Notes: generated by a model not told the origin, from the sequence alone. A stretch of 64,000 bases of DNA from an uncultured Alphaproteobacteria bacterium (GCA_944391395.1 CALXTI010000001.1:1-64000); one strand, 5' to 3'; numbered from the stretch's first letter, positions 26,225 to 34,803 are shown. A program made the numbers and translations.

Positions 26225-26917
26225 ATGTTGTATATTACAGATATAAAAATTGGATTTGAATATAATTATATTGACCAGATTTTGTGGTTTTATCTTAATG
26301 ATGATGTTATTTTTTATAAAAAATTTCACATCGGAAAAAATAAAACAGCTAATCTTCTTAGTATATTATTTAGAGAAAAATGTATTTCTAAAAAACGTAT
26401 GATTGATATATTGGGAGAACAGACAAATACCCCTATAGAATCAAAATTGAGAAAAGCTTTTCATCCTTTGCCGTGGAAAAAAGCAAAATTATTTTTTCAT
26501 CGGCTGGATAATGGTGACATTAAATTTAATCAGTATCTTTCAATAGATCAATTTTTAGCTCCGAATGAATATATAGAAATAATTTTTCACAAAAAGAAAA
26601 GTTTTAAAAAACAAGAGGAATGTGTATTGGATATTACTCTTGATGTCCGTCCTGATGGTTCTTGCTTTTTATGTAGAGATATTTGTAATCTAACTCTTGA
26701 AAACATTGATGAAAACACCGATAGATATGAGTATATAAGTGAAGATGACCGCAAGAGCGGCAATAGACTATATATAGATTATACAGATATTGAAAGAAGT
26801 AATTTAAAGCACCACCAGTTATTATCCGGTAGTTCACATTATAAGACTACTATTACTTGGTTAACTCCTCTTGATAATGCTCTATTATCAAACAATAGCG
26901 AGAATACATCCACATAA
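26225..26917 (+). CDS. unknown protein, 230 aa, at the right end of the island
   Basis: Not recognised. Soluble, with aromatic- and Lys-rich beta-like segments at the N-terminus and a Cys pair (CFLCRDICN) around residue 145. ATG follows GGAAAGGAAATAAT. It is alone on its strand, divergent from mod, behind a possible attenuator. It could be a defence gene or a control gene. The right att repeat is 60 bp after its stop. Confidence 0.65.
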   Translation: MLYITDIKIGFEYNYIDQILWFYLNDDVIFYKKFHIGKNKTANLLSILFREKCISKKRMIDILGEQTNTPIESKLRKAFHPLPWKKAKLFFHRLDNGDIKFNQYLSIDQFLAPNEYIEIIFHKKKSFKKQEECVLDITLDVRPDGSCFLCRDICNLTLENIDENTDRYEYISEDDRKSGNRLYIDYTDIERSNLKHHQLLSGSSHYKTTITWLTPLDNALLSNNSENTST

Positions 26918-26978
26918 TTTGGTCGTGATGTTTGTACAGGTCTATAATGAATTGAGTGCGAAGTGTGTTATATTCGTA

Positions 26979-26988
26979 CCGCCAGTTA
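26979..26988 (+). repeat. right attachment repeat (attR core)
   Basis: CCGCCAGTTA, identical to the tRNA-Asp end at 9591-9600 and directly followed by an A-tract terminator. Confidence 0.75.
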
Positions 26989-27017
26989 AAAAAACCGCCT
27001 GGAAAGGCGGTTTTTTT
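26988..27017 (+). terminator. displaced tRNA-Asp terminator
   Basis: AAAAAAACCGCC (26988-26999), loop TGGAAA, GGCGGTTTTTTT (27006-27017). It directly follows the right att core, so before insertion it would have ended the tRNA-Asp transcript. Confidence 0.8.
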
Positions 27018-27031
27018 CTGAAAGGAAATTC

Positions 27032-27373
27032 TTAAAGAAACTTTTTTTCCGGTTTGGGTTTTAATCCCAAATCCTTTGCCAGCTGCACATATTGGGCATA
27101 GCTGATTTCCTTAATTTTGCAAAGATCTTCAGCCATTTTAAGAGCTACTTTGCGTTTGCGCAAAGGCGACTCCTTGGTGAGGAGGTATTCGTCGTCGCCG
27201 GCTGCAAAATCTTTAAGGATTTTCACGCCTTCCTGTCCCGGTTTATCCGAAACGACAGCAACGGCCGCGACTTTGATTTTTGCATCATCAGGTGTATCCG
27301 CCTTTACGGCTGCGTTTGCCCTGACACCAAACGCCAGCACCGCGCATAGCAGTGCTAAAACCAAACTTTTCAT
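27032..27373 (-). CDS. small secreted protein, 113 aa
   Basis: A Sec signal peptide (MKSLVLALLCAVLAFG, cleavage after about ANA at residue 21) precedes a short soluble domain with a Lys-rich C-terminus. The mature part reads VAAVAVVSDKPGQEGVKIL and a later MAEDLCKIKEISYAQYVQLA. No family recognised. It lies just outside the island, so it is host sequence. Confidence 0.7.
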   Translation of the reverse strand: MKSLVLALLCAVLAFGVRANAAVKADTPDDAKIKVAAVAVVSDKPGQEGVKILKDFAAGDDEYLLTKESPLRKRKVALKMAEDLCKIKEISYAQYVQLAKDLGLKPKPEKKFL

Positions 27374-27521
27374 AGAAAAAATAATTTAATTTTATTTCAG
27401 CAAGATAATACGACAGAAAAGGTTTTTTGTCAATCCGTATCATGCATATCTATATTTTTTTATTTTACTTTTTTCCTGCCTACCGTAATATATAACATTA
27501 TAACCATTCTAGGAGAAAACC

Positions 27522-29129
27522 ATGCATGTTATCATTGTCGGCGGCGGTGCCGGAGGTTTGAGCTGTGCCGCCCGTTTAAGAAGATTGGACAACGCCGCAA
27601 AAATTACCGTTTTGGAAAAGAGCAATGAAGTTTCGGTGGCAAGCTGCGGCCTGCCTTATTATATTGGCGGCGTTATCGCGGAGCGCGCCGTTATGCAGGT
27701 TGCCTCCATGGCCATGCTTAATAAAGTATTTGATCTTGATGTTCGCTTATCCTGCGGTGTTTCAAGCATTAATCCGCGCTCTAAGACCGTATGTTTGCAA
27801 GACGGCGGCGAACTTTCTTATGATAAACTGGTGTTGGCCGTGGGTGCCAAGGCATTTTTGCCGAGCATCAAAGGGGTAGACAATCCGCGCTGTTTTACGA
27901 TTAAAAGCTTGTCTGATGCCGATAATATCAAACAATACATCGCAACTCATAATGTCCGCACGGCGGTTGTTGTCGGCGGCGGGTTCATCGGTGTTGAAGT
28001 GGCTGAAAACCTACATGAAATCGGGATTAATACCACGCTTGCCGAAGCGGCGTCGCAAATTTTACCGCCGCTTGATACCGATATGGTTTGCCAACTGCAT
28101 GAACATTTACGCCAAAAGGGACTTAATCTTTGCCTTAACGACGGCTTAAAAGAAATCACCGCAACCGGAATTATATTAAACTCCGGCAAAGAAATTGCCG
28201 CCGATATTGTCATTTTAGCCATCGGTGTTCGACCGGACACGGCGTTTTTAAACGACAGCGGCATAGAATTAACCGAAAAAGGTCTGATTAAAACTAACGA
28301 ATATATGCAAACCAACGTCGCGGATGTTTATGCCTGCGGCGACAGCGTGGTAGTCAAAGATTTTGTTTCCGGCAAATTCGCGATGATTGCGCTTGCCGGA
28401 CCCGCCAACCGCCAAGGCCGCCTGATTGCCGACCATATCGCCGGCGTGCCGTATCCGTACAATGCCTCGCAAGGCACCGGCATCGTTAAGGTTTTTGACC
28501 TGACCGCTGCTTTTACCGGCAACAATGAAAAGCAACTGCAAAACAACCATATACCATACGAAAAAATGCTGATTTGGGCATCTTCGCACGCCGGTTATTA
28601 TCCGAATGCCGCCCCGCTTGCTTTAAAGGTTTTATACAATCAAGAAGGGAAAATTTTGGGCGCGCAAGGCGTCGGCACGGAAAATATTGATAAAATTATT
28701 GATGTTATCGCCACCGTTATGCGCTTGGGCGGAACAACCGCCGACTTGCGCGATGCCGAGCTTTGTTACGCTCCGCCTTATTCTTCTGCCAAAAGTCCGG
28801 TTAATCTGATTGGCATGGCGATTGAAAATGTGCGACAAAAACTGATTAAACCGTATTTCGGCACGGATTTTTCCGATATGTTTGTGGTAGACGTCCGTCC
28901 GCCGAAAAGTTATGAGGCCGAGCACATTAAAGGCGCCGTTAATATTCCCGCCGCTCAAATCCGCGAACGCTTAAACGAGCTGCCCAAAGATAAACCGATT
29001 TTGGTGCATTGCTTTAAGGGCTATACCAGCTATGTCATCTGCCGAATCTTAATGGCCAACGGCTTTAATAATGTTTACAGCTATGCCGGCGGCTGGCAGC
29101 AATATAAAGCCGAAACAAACGATAAATAA
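27522..29129 (+). CDS. CoA-disulfide reductase with C-terminal rhodanese domain
   Basis: 535 aa FAD/NAD(P) oxidoreductase. N-terminal FAD site VGGGAGGLSCAARLR, active Cys42 in SVASCGLPYYIGG, second dinucleotide site VVGGGFIGVEVAE, and DVYACGDSV near the FAD ribityl. The C-terminal rhodanese (from about 445) has DVRPPKSYEAEHI and VHCFKGYTSY, with the catalytic Cys. This fusion reduces CoA disulfide, persulfides or polysulfide and helps redox balance. ATG follows AGGAGAAAACC. A terminator hairpin follows. Confidence 0.9.
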   Translation: MHVIIVGGGAGGLSCAARLRRLDNAAKITVLEKSNEVSVASCGLPYYIGGVIAERAVMQVASMAMLNKVFDLDVRLSCGVSSINPRSKTVCLQDGGELSYDKLVLAVGAKAFLPSIKGVDNPRCFTIKSLSDADNIKQYIATHNVRTAVVVGGGFIGVEVAENLHEIGINTTLAEAASQILPPLDTDMVCQLHEHLRQKGLNLCLNDGLKEITATGIILNSGKEIAADIVILAIGVRPDTAFLNDSGIELTEKGLIKTNEYMQTNVADVYACGDSVVVKDFVSGKFAMIALAGPANRQGRLIADHIAGVPYPYNASQGTGIVKVFDLTAAFTGNNEKQLQNNHIPYEKMLIWASSHAGYYPNAAPLALKVLYNQEGKILGAQGVGTENIDKIIDVIATVMRLGGTTADLRDAELCYAPPYSSAKSPVNLIGMAIENVRQKLIKPYFGTDFSDMFVVDVRPPKSYEAEHIKGAVNIPAAQIRERLNELPKDKPILVHCFKGYTSYVICRILMANGFNNVYSYAGGWQQYKAETNDK

Positions 29130-29136
29130 AAACTAA

Positions 29137-29163
29137 AAGGCTCTGATAAAAATTCAGAGCCTT
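29137..29163 (+). terminator. terminator after the CoA-disulfide reductase
   Basis: AAGGCTCTGA (29137-29146), loop TAAAAAT, TCAGAGCCTT (29154-29163). The U-tract is weak. Confidence 0.65.
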
Positions 29164-29174
29164 ATTAATCAAAC

Positions 29175-29252
29175 GTACAATTTTTTGTTATGGCTTTTTC
29201 CCATGCGAAAGGCGGAGTTTTCCGTATTGACAAATATAACAAAAAATTGTAC
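29175..29252. repeat. 17-bp perfect inverted repeat with embedded promoter
   Basis: GTACAATTTTTTGTTAT (29175-29191) and its exact complement ATAACAAAAAATTGTAC (29236-29252), 44 bp apart. The right arm overlaps TTGACA (29227-29232), a 17-bp spacer and TACAAT (29250-29255), a near-consensus promoter for the gene at 29299. Either a small MITE-like unit or a regulatory palindrome. Confidence 0.75.
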
Positions 29253-29298
29253 AATAAATTCGTAAAAAAATTATTGGAACAAAAACAATAAAATATAT

Positions 29299-30534
29299 AT
29301 GGAAAAGATTATTATTAAGATGCTCCAGGAGCGCAATTTTGCCTGCGGAGCAGCAGTTCGAGAGGAAATCGCCAAGGAAGTTAAAAACACTATCGGTCTT
29401 CCGAAGCCAAGGAAACTTGATTTAGCCCATTGGGCAGATGTGATTGCCTACGCCATAGAAGTCGGCGGAGCAAAGCATGGTACTCAGTATGAGTACTTTA
29501 ATGCCCAGGGCGGCAGATCTGTCGCAAAGGTCTTTGACCTTTACGAAATACCGGAAGGATTGGTTAATCCTTTCTTGGTATGTTTCTCTGGCTATATGCC
29601 GGCAGCTTTTTATACGCTGGAGGCGAGACGGGCTTACCTTGCCAAGTATGGCAAGGAACTTCCTTTGGTCGCAACCGGTAAGGGCGGTAACAAAGGCTTA
29701 TTTGCCAGTGTTTTCAACCGTGAAGAAGGTGTTATGGTTGAAACAGAGGCGGAGGCGTATATGCGAATAATGGAACAGATCATAGGATCTGAGCCGGTTC
29801 GCAAATATCAGCGTTCCGTCCAGGATACAGACACCAAGGGAAACTTTGGTGAGTTGTATCAACTGGCTAAAGAACAGGGATTGGATGAAGTTACATTCAT
29901 CCTATGTTCCGGACAGCCTTGGTACACCAACCGCCTGTTGGCGGAAGGTATGCTGGAATACGGTCGGCCGGAGTATGCTGACGTTAAGGTCAATCTGGTA
30001 GTGCTGGATTGTCCACTGACGTTAAGCAGTTGTGTTCCGGAAGGCGATTTAAGCGAACTCATGCTTGGTTACATCGCTGCTTCACTGGGGCCGCTGACCA
30101 AGGATACAACATCCTTGGACGCTCCTGACTTTAGTAAAGAGCGCTACCTGTTGCCAGGCGTGGCAGAAGCCGACTGGAGCGTGTTTGAGGAATTGATTGT
30201 CAATTCCTCAAATATGGGCTGGCCAAACTACCAGGAGCTATTATATGGCATTGACCACCAAACGGCGGTATACAATGTCATTATGGCTGATTTGTATGCC
30301 CGGGCTTCGTTTACAGCGGAGCAGTATGAAATCGGCATTCAAGCCGACATACTGGCGTACAAAAGCTTGGCTCGACGCCGGGAAAAAGTCTTCCCTCGTC
30401 AAATGTCCCTAAAAATAAGGTGGTCGGACGGCTACCGTTATTTTACAGATTATACTCAGATGTCATATTTGGAGTATATGAAGAACAGGGAGAGGATGAG
30501 GGACTGGCGGATAGACGAGGCAGAAGTTTTCTAG
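29299..30534 (+). CDS. YdcF/DUF218-like protein, putative
   Basis: 411 aa, cytoplasmic. The central part has LPLVATGKGGNKG, ETEAEAYMRIM and DTDTKGNFGEL, then FILCSGQPWYTNRLLAEGML, which recall the GG, E-x-x and TxxN elements of DUF218 (YdcF) proteins, with Rossmann-like strands. The match is by eye and weak. ATG at 29299 has no clear Shine-Dalgarno. It is expressed from the promoter in the inverted repeat and is followed by two strong terminators. Function unknown. Confidence 0.6.
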   Translation: MEKIIIKMLQERNFACGAAVREEIAKEVKNTIGLPKPRKLDLAHWADVIAYAIEVGGAKHGTQYEYFNAQGGRSVAKVFDLYEIPEGLVNPFLVCFSGYMPAAFYTLEARRAYLAKYGKELPLVATGKGGNKGLFASVFNREEGVMVETEAEAYMRIMEQIIGSEPVRKYQRSVQDTDTKGNFGELYQLAKEQGLDEVTFILCSGQPWYTNRLLAEGMLEYGRPEYADVKVNLVVLDCPLTLSSCVPEGDLSELMLGYIAASLGPLTKDTTSLDAPDFSKERYLLPGVAEADWSVFEELIVNSSNMGWPNYQELLYGIDHQTAVYNVIMADLYARASFTAEQYEIGIQADILAYKSLARRREKVFPRQMSLKIRWSDGYRYFTDYTQMSYLEYMKNRERMRDWRIDEAEVF

Positions 30535-30554
30535 CCTTAAGCTCTGAAGAAAGA

Positions 30555-30589
30555 AGAGAAACCGATAGCTTGGAGCTATCGGTTTCTCT
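30555..30589 (+). terminator. 16-bp perfect-stem terminator
   Basis: AGAGAAACCGATAGCT (30555-30570), loop TGG, AGCTATCGGTTTCTCT (30574-30589), then TTGT. Ends the 411-aa gene. Confidence 0.8.
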
Positions 30590-30634
30590 TTGTATTCCGA
30601 AAAATTTGGGTTAAACACGGATTTTCTCTGAATA

Positions 30635-30668
30635 TTAAAAAAAGGTGCCATCATGGCACCTTTTTTAA
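30635..30668. terminator. bidirectional terminator between convergent genes
   Basis: AAAAAAGGTGCCA (30638-30650), loop TCA, TGGCACCTTTTTT (30654-30666). A- and T-tracts on both sides serve the rightward 411-aa gene and the leftward 324-aa gene. Confidence 0.85.
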
Positions 30669-30676
30669 TAATGAAA

Positions 30677-31651
30677 TTACAAGCTGTGTGTCTGGAAGAA
30701 AGTTTCGGTTTCATTCTTTGCAAACGTATCCGGCAGGATAAAATTTGAAAAATAAGGCAACTTTACATCAGAACAACATTTTCTGTAGATTTGTGTATCG
30801 GAATCAAGTTGGTTGTGGTTGTTGTTTCTCGCAAATTCGACATAATCCGATATGAAAATCAAACAGAGCTTTTCAACGACATAAATGAGATAACGTTTAA
30901 GCGATTCGTTTTCCACCTTAGGCAATAGTGCATCAAGCATTTCATCAATTTCATAATATGTGGCGAAAAGGCTTTTAGCCGCATCCGGATTTTGTTCTTC
31001 CAAAAATTTAATGTCTGTCCGGTAAGACGGATGGAAAAACAAAGGTGCTTTAAGAAGCATAAATACAATAGAAAGTGATGTGCTAAAATCAAAATGTCTT
31101 TTACATATTCTTTGCGCTGCTTTGCAAAGCGAAGTTGCCAAACTGAGTCTTTGTTTGAAGTCAGGAATTTGTTTGCTTTTTTGCCAGTGCAGTTTGAGAT
31201 AAGCGCGAAAACAGATATGCAAATCAGCCATTTCATCTTCAAACAACGGATTGACGGGGATTTTTGGCAGATATTCTGCCAAAGCCGCTTTGATGTCATT
31301 GTCCATTTGTTCATAAAAAGCTTTGGTTTTTTGCAGTTTTTTTTCGTCTTCCTCAAGTTTTGCTTTTATATCCGGCGGAAAATCAGCACGGCTGATTTCA
31401 AACAAAACCTTATCGTTTATCTTGGCAGAGCAAATAAAACCGTACACCTGCGCAAATTCAAGATAAAGCTTTTGCCATGGCCACCTAAAAAACGGCGGCA
31501 TTTTGCCTGCGTAATATTTGTTGCTGATAAAAACAACCCGATCTTCATCGGTTTCTTTGTTTCCGCGTGCCGAACCCAGCACCCAACCTTCTGGGCATTT
31601 TTTGATTTTTCGTACTCGAAAACAGGTTTTTTTAATAAATACATTTTCCAT
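30677..31651 (-). CDS. hypothetical protein, 324 aa
   Basis: Not recognised. Soluble, helical in the C-terminal two thirds, with several basic/aromatic patches and scattered Cys. The N-terminus (CPEGWVLGSARGNK, VVFISNKYYAGKMPPFFRWPW) looks beta-rich. No signal peptide or membrane helix. ATG at 31651, AT-rich upstream. It stands alone. Confidence 0.75.
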   Translation of the reverse strand: MENVFIKKTCFRVRKIKKCPEGWVLGSARGNKETDEDRVVFISNKYYAGKMPPFFRWPWQKLYLEFAQVYGFICSAKINDKVLFEISRADFPPDIKAKLEEDEKKLQKTKAFYEQMDNDIKAALAEYLPKIPVNPLFEDEMADLHICFRAYLKLHWQKSKQIPDFKQRLSLATSLCKAAQRICKRHFDFSTSLSIVFMLLKAPLFFHPSYRTDIKFLEEQNPDAAKSLFATYYEIDEMLDALLPKVENESLKRYLIYVVEKLCLIFISDYVEFARNNNHNQLDSDTQIYRKCCSDVKLPYFSNFILPDTFAKNETETFFQTHSL

Positions 31652-31776
31652 AAAACATAATGATTAGAGTTGATAATTTATAATTTGCGCCAGTATATCA
31701 GATGAAATCATTTTAGCAAGCTTTAAATGTGGCAGCCGGCAGGTGGAATATGAAAAAGATTATATGAATTTATGTA

Positions 31777-31826
31777 TTGACTTTTATATATTAATATTAT
31801 TATAATCTATTTTGATAGCGCTATCA
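31777..31826 (+). promoter_or_regulatory. sigma70 promoter with 14-bp palindromic operator
   Basis: TTGACT (31777-31782), 18-bp spacer, perfect TATAAT (31801-31806), then TGATAGCGCTATCA (31813-31826) over the start site. The central CG and half-site style resemble LacI/GalR operators. Confidence 0.7.
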
Positions 31827-31859
31827 TTTTGTTTAATTTTTATAATAAGGAGAAAAAAG

Positions 31860-32114
31860 ATGGTAAATAAGACTATTTTTACAGTAAGCAAATATGCTTC
31901 TAGAAAAGTAAAAAATAAAACTCTTGACAAAATAATTCAAAAAATAGATGAACATTACACAGCTGCTAAAAAAGAAGTTTTTGGTGTAAAACCACTTAAT
32001 ATTGGAGAAAAAGAAACCATAAACTGTTTACAAAATCCTAAAAATAGTTTGAGTTATTGTAAGTCTGTTGGAAATAAAGTAAGAAAGAAATATCACAAGA
32101 CAAAATATAGATAA
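31860..32114 (+). CDS. small basic protein, 84 aa
   Basis: ATG at 31860 chosen for AAGGAG upstream; the longer frame lacks a ribosome site. The protein is Lys-rich and soluble (starting MVNKTIFTVSKYASRKVK). It is controlled by a strong promoter with an operator palindrome and followed by a terminator, so it is a separate regulated unit. No family recognised. Confidence 0.7.
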   Translation: MVNKTIFTVSKYASRKVKNKTLDKIIQKIDEHYTAAKKEVFGVKPLNIGEKETINCLQNPKNSLSYCKSVGNKVRKKYHKTKYR

Positions 32115-32125
32115 GCTTTAATGAG

Positions 32126-32152
32126 AGGCAATATTAAAATATTGCCTTTTTG
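32126..32152 (+). terminator. terminator of the 84-aa gene
   Basis: AGGCAATATT (32126-32135), loop AA, AATATTGCCT (32138-32147), then TTTTTG. Confidence 0.8.
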
Positions 32153-32192
32153 TTATATTATGCTATAAAAAGAGAAAGAAAAGGAATGATAA

Positions 32193-32456
32193 ATGTCGCG
32201 TTTCAGTAAAATAGTGTTTTTTATTGTCGGGTTTGTGTGGATACCGGTTGTTTTAGGGAAAATTTCCGCTTGGCTGTTTCATGATGAAGAACTGAAGTAT
32301 GCCGGCTTCTGGGCAGTTGTGTTTTTGTTGAATTATCTTTTGTTTCCTTTCGCGCGCAAAAGCCGGATGTTTAGTAAAATTCATGCCAAATATGTTCTTT
32401 TTGCGGTTTTGTATCTTCCGTTTGCTGTTGTTTTGTTTTTGCTTAAACTGTTATAA
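32193..32456 (+). CDS. small membrane protein, 87 aa
   Basis: Three hydrophobic helices (about 6-25, 38-56, 66-86) with basic residues between. ATG follows AAAAGGAATGATAA. No family recognised; function unknown. Convergent with the small membrane protein at 32567. Confidence 0.65.
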   Translation: MSRFSKIVFFIVGFVWIPVVLGKISAWLFHDEELKYAGFWAVVFLLNYLLFPFARKSRMFSKIHAKYVLFAVLYLPFAVVLFLLKLL

Positions 32457-32566
32457 TGAGTTATCAGGCAAGTAAGCTTAAAATATCCGCGATAAGGAAA
32501 ACAAGCAGGTGAAACAGCACAAAAAATATAAGAAAAATAAATAAAAATTTAAGCCACGATTTTAAT

Positions 32567-32797
32567 TTAGTCTTTTTTAAAATAAGCGGCGGCATATGTT
32601 AAAAACAAACTGATATAAGCCGCATCCATACAGATTTTATAATAAGTGTTATGGGTTTGTTTGAGCATATTTAACAGTTCTTCATCGGCGACATGATAGA
32701 TATATGCAAAAAATCCTTTCACAAAAAGTTCAGGAACAATGGTAAACAATAGGATTAAAATAACAATGTGCTTGGTTTGTGTCAGGATTTTTCGCAT
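32567..32797 (-). CDS. small membrane protein, 76 aa
   Basis: Two hydrophobic segments: about 10-35 (IVILILLFTIVPELFVKGFF) and 55-72 (YISLFLTYAAAYF). Ribosome site not obvious. Function unknown; convergent with the 87-aa membrane protein. Confidence 0.55.
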   Translation of the reverse strand: MRKILTQTKHIVILILLFTIVPELFVKGFFAYIYHVADEELLNMLKQTHNTYYKICMDAAYISLFLTYAAAYFKKD

Positions 32798-32957
32798 GGT
32801 TTTACCGATTAGTCGTTAGAATATAAGGCCTTTTTAATTCTATATATTGTTTACACATATTTTGCAAGAAAAGAAAATAATTGATTATTGCAGATGAACG
32901 GCTTAGATTCAGGATGAAAAGCAAATAATAAGGACGGATTTATCAGACTACAAAACG

Positions 32958-33626
32958 ATGTTTGAAGAAATCTTTGCATATAAAAAGTTTGATTTTGGCA
33001 AGCTTGCCGCCTTTGGTTTTAAGGCAGAAAAAGACGGTATGTATGTTTATGCGGCAAACATTTCCGGCGGGCAGTTTTGGCTTAAAATTATGGTTGATGA
33101 CAGCGGGAAGGTTGCAAGCCGCGTGTTTGATAACGATACCGGTGATGAGTATGTTTTATACCGGGCGGAAAACGCTGTCGGTGCTTTTGTCGGCAAAGTT
33201 CGCGAAGAATGCGCGGGAGTTTTGCAAAAAATCGCCGATGAATGCTGTGTTGAGAGCGTTTTCAAAAACGATACGACTTTGGCGGTGATGGCGTATGTGC
33301 GGCAAAAATACGGCGATGAATTTGAGTTTTTATGGGAAAAATTTCCCGATAACGCCATTGTGCGTCGGAAGGATAATCAAAAATGGTATGCGGTGATTTT
33401 AACAATTTCCCGTCAAAAGCTCGGCCTGAACGGAAATGATAAAATTGAAGTGATGGATTTGCGTGGGCTTCCGGAAGAAATCGCCGGTTTAACCGACGGG
33501 CAAAAATATTTTCCCGGTTATCATATGAATAAAAAACACTGGTACACGCTTTGTCTGGACGGTTCGGTCGGTCTGGAAGAAATCTGCCGACGGGTAGATG
33601 AAAGCTATTTGCTGGCAAAAAAATAA
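32958..33626 (+). CDS. MmcQ/YjbR-like protein
   Basis: 222 aa. The C-terminal ~100 residues fit the MmcQ/YjbR (DUF419) fold: FPDNAIVRRKDNQKWYAVI, then FPGYHMNKKHWYTLCLDG and a final helix. This family is often described as DNA-binding-like. The N-terminal half is a separate domain with IMVDDSGKVASR. No clear ribosome site; ATG at 32958. It is a common paralog in gut Proteobacteria and Firmicutes. Confidence 0.75.
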   Translation: MFEEIFAYKKFDFGKLAAFGFKAEKDGMYVYAANISGGQFWLKIMVDDSGKVASRVFDNDTGDEYVLYRAENAVGAFVGKVREECAGVLQKIADECCVESVFKNDTTLAVMAYVRQKYGDEFEFLWEKFPDNAIVRRKDNQKWYAVILTISRQKLGLNGNDKIEVMDLRGLPEEIAGLTDGQKYFPGYHMNKKHWYTLCLDGSVGLEEICRRVDESYLLAKK

Positions 33627-33644
33627 AAAAAAGTTTTAAAACCT

Positions 33645-33673
33645 CTTGATTTAAAGATTTCGGTTTCCTAACT
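33645..33673 (+). promoter_or_regulatory. possible heat-shock (sigma32-like) promoter of hsp20
   Basis: CTTGATT (33645-33651), 14-bp spacer, TCCTAACT (33666-33673). Partial match to the CTTGAAA-N13-15-CCCCAT form. Confidence 0.3.
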
Positions 33674-33710
33674 CTAACTTTAGAACAAGATAAAATTTAT
33701 GGAGGTTGAA

Positions 33711-34193
33711 ATGTCTGATTCATTGGTTACGAAAAAAGAAAACAGCCATAACTCTCCGATGCGTTATGGTTATCATCATGATTTTAGCGATTTGGTCAAT
33801 CGTTTTTTCAACGGCATGTTGGATTTCGGTTATGACGACGCGCCGTTGAGCCAAGCCGTAAATCCGAAAGTTGAAGTTGAGGAAAAGGAAAATGAGGTTG
33901 TGGTTTCTGCCGAAGTTCCGGGCATGAACGAAAACGACGTTGATTTGGAGGTTTCTTCCGACGGATATTTGACTATCAGTGGCGAAAAGAAACAAGAGAA
34001 AAAAGAAAATCGTAAAGGCAGCTATTTTTCCGAAATTTCTTACGGTTCGTTCAAACGGACAATTCCGCTGCCGTGGGATTTAAAATTTGACGACGCCACG
34101 GCTGACTACAAAGACGGCGTTTTGAAAGTAACTTTCCCAAAATCGCAAAACGAACAGGGAAAGAAGAAAAAAATTTCAATTAAACGCAAATAA
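33711..34193 (+). CDS. Hsp20-family small heat-shock protein
   Basis: 160 aa. Alpha-crystallin domain from about residue 46 to 150 with VEVEEKENEVVVSAEVPG, then DVDLEVSSDGYLTISGEKK and the DGVLKVTFPK strand near the end. ATG at 33711 follows GGAGG; the frame four codons upstream is not used. ATP-independent holdase that keeps unfolding proteins soluble. It stands as a single gene with a terminator. Confidence 0.93.
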   Translation: MSDSLVTKKENSHNSPMRYGYHHDFSDLVNRFFNGMLDFGYDDAPLSQAVNPKVEVEEKENEVVVSAEVPGMNENDVDLEVSSDGYLTISGEKKQEKKENRKGSYFSEISYGSFKRTIPLPWDLKFDDATADYKDGVLKVTFPKSQNEQGKKKKISIKRK

Positions 34194-34218
34194 GATATTT
34201 GATTAACGGAAGGTAAAA

Positions 34219-34255
34219 TAAACAGGTCTTGAATTGTTTTAAGGCCTGTTTTATT
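34219..34255 (+). terminator. terminator of hsp20
   Basis: AAACAGGTCTT (34220-34230) pairs with AAGGCCTGTTT (34241-34251), allowing a G-T pair. Followed by TATTATATTT. Confidence 0.7.
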
Positions 34256-34287
34256 ATATTTACGGATTAATGATAAAGGGGTTTAAT

Positions 34288-34803
34288 ATGGATTTGGCAA
34301 AAAAGATAAGAGTTGTTGCGGATTTTCCCAAAAAAGGAATTATGTATCAGGATATTACCACCTTGCTTAAAGACGGTAAAGCTTTCAGGCAGGCGGTGGA
34401 TTTGTTTTATGAGAAGTTTAAAAACTGCGGTATTGATTATGTCGCGGCAATCGAATCGCGCGGTTATTTGTTTGGCGCACCGTTGGCGTATAAACTCGGT
34501 TGCGGATTGGTGATTGTCCGTAAACCCGGAAAACTTCCCGCCGCCGTGGAAAGAATTGAATATGATTTGGAGTACGGTAAAGACGTTTTGGAAATTCATA
34601 AAGACGCCATAGAGCCCGGCAAGAAGGTTTTGCTGATTGATGATTTGTTGGCTACCGGCGGAACAGCGGCGGCAGCATGCGATTTAATAAAGCGCGTCGG
34701 TGGTGAAGTTTCCGCGGCAGCATTTTTGATTGAGTTATCCGAACTAAACGGACGGCAAAAATTTAACCGGAATATAGAAGTCTTTACCGTGTTGAAAGTT
34801 TAA
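34288..34803 (+). CDS. apt: adenine phosphoribosyltransferase
   Basis: 171 aa, salvages adenine with PRPP to make AMP. Visible are DFPKKGIMYQDITTLL, ESRGYLFGAPLAYKLG, RKPGKLPA (the APRT loop) and the PRPP-binding LLIDDLLATGGTAAAA. ATG at 34288 is supported by AAAGGGG upstream. The 3' end overlaps the convergent holA by 4 bp. Confidence 0.95.
   Translation: MDLAKKIRVVADFPKKGIMYQDITTLLKDGKAFRQAVDLFYEKFKNCGIDYVAAIESRGYLFGAPLAYKLGCGLVIVRKPGKLPAAVERIEYDLEYGKDVLEIHKDAIEPGKKVLLIDDLLATGGTAAAACDLIKRVGGEVSAAAFLIELSELNGRQKFNRNIEVFTVLKV

Larger units (their letters stand above)
9591..26988. mobile_element. 17.4-kb genomic island integrated in tRNA-Asp
   Basis: Bounded by CCGCCAGTTA at 9591-9600 and 26979-26988. 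The left copy ends the tRNA; the right copy abuts an A-tract hairpin with the arrangement of a tRNA terminator. Inside are a large serine recombinase at the tRNA end, HUH Rep plus SF1 helicase, a resolvase, DUF3768 and other plasmid-type genes, then a type III restriction cluster and further defence-like genes. The interior is visibly more AT-rich than both flanks. Serine integrases seldom use tRNA genes, so the exact crossover point is inferred. No conjugation genes are present, so it would have to be mobilised by another element or phage, or move by transformation. Confidence 0.85.
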
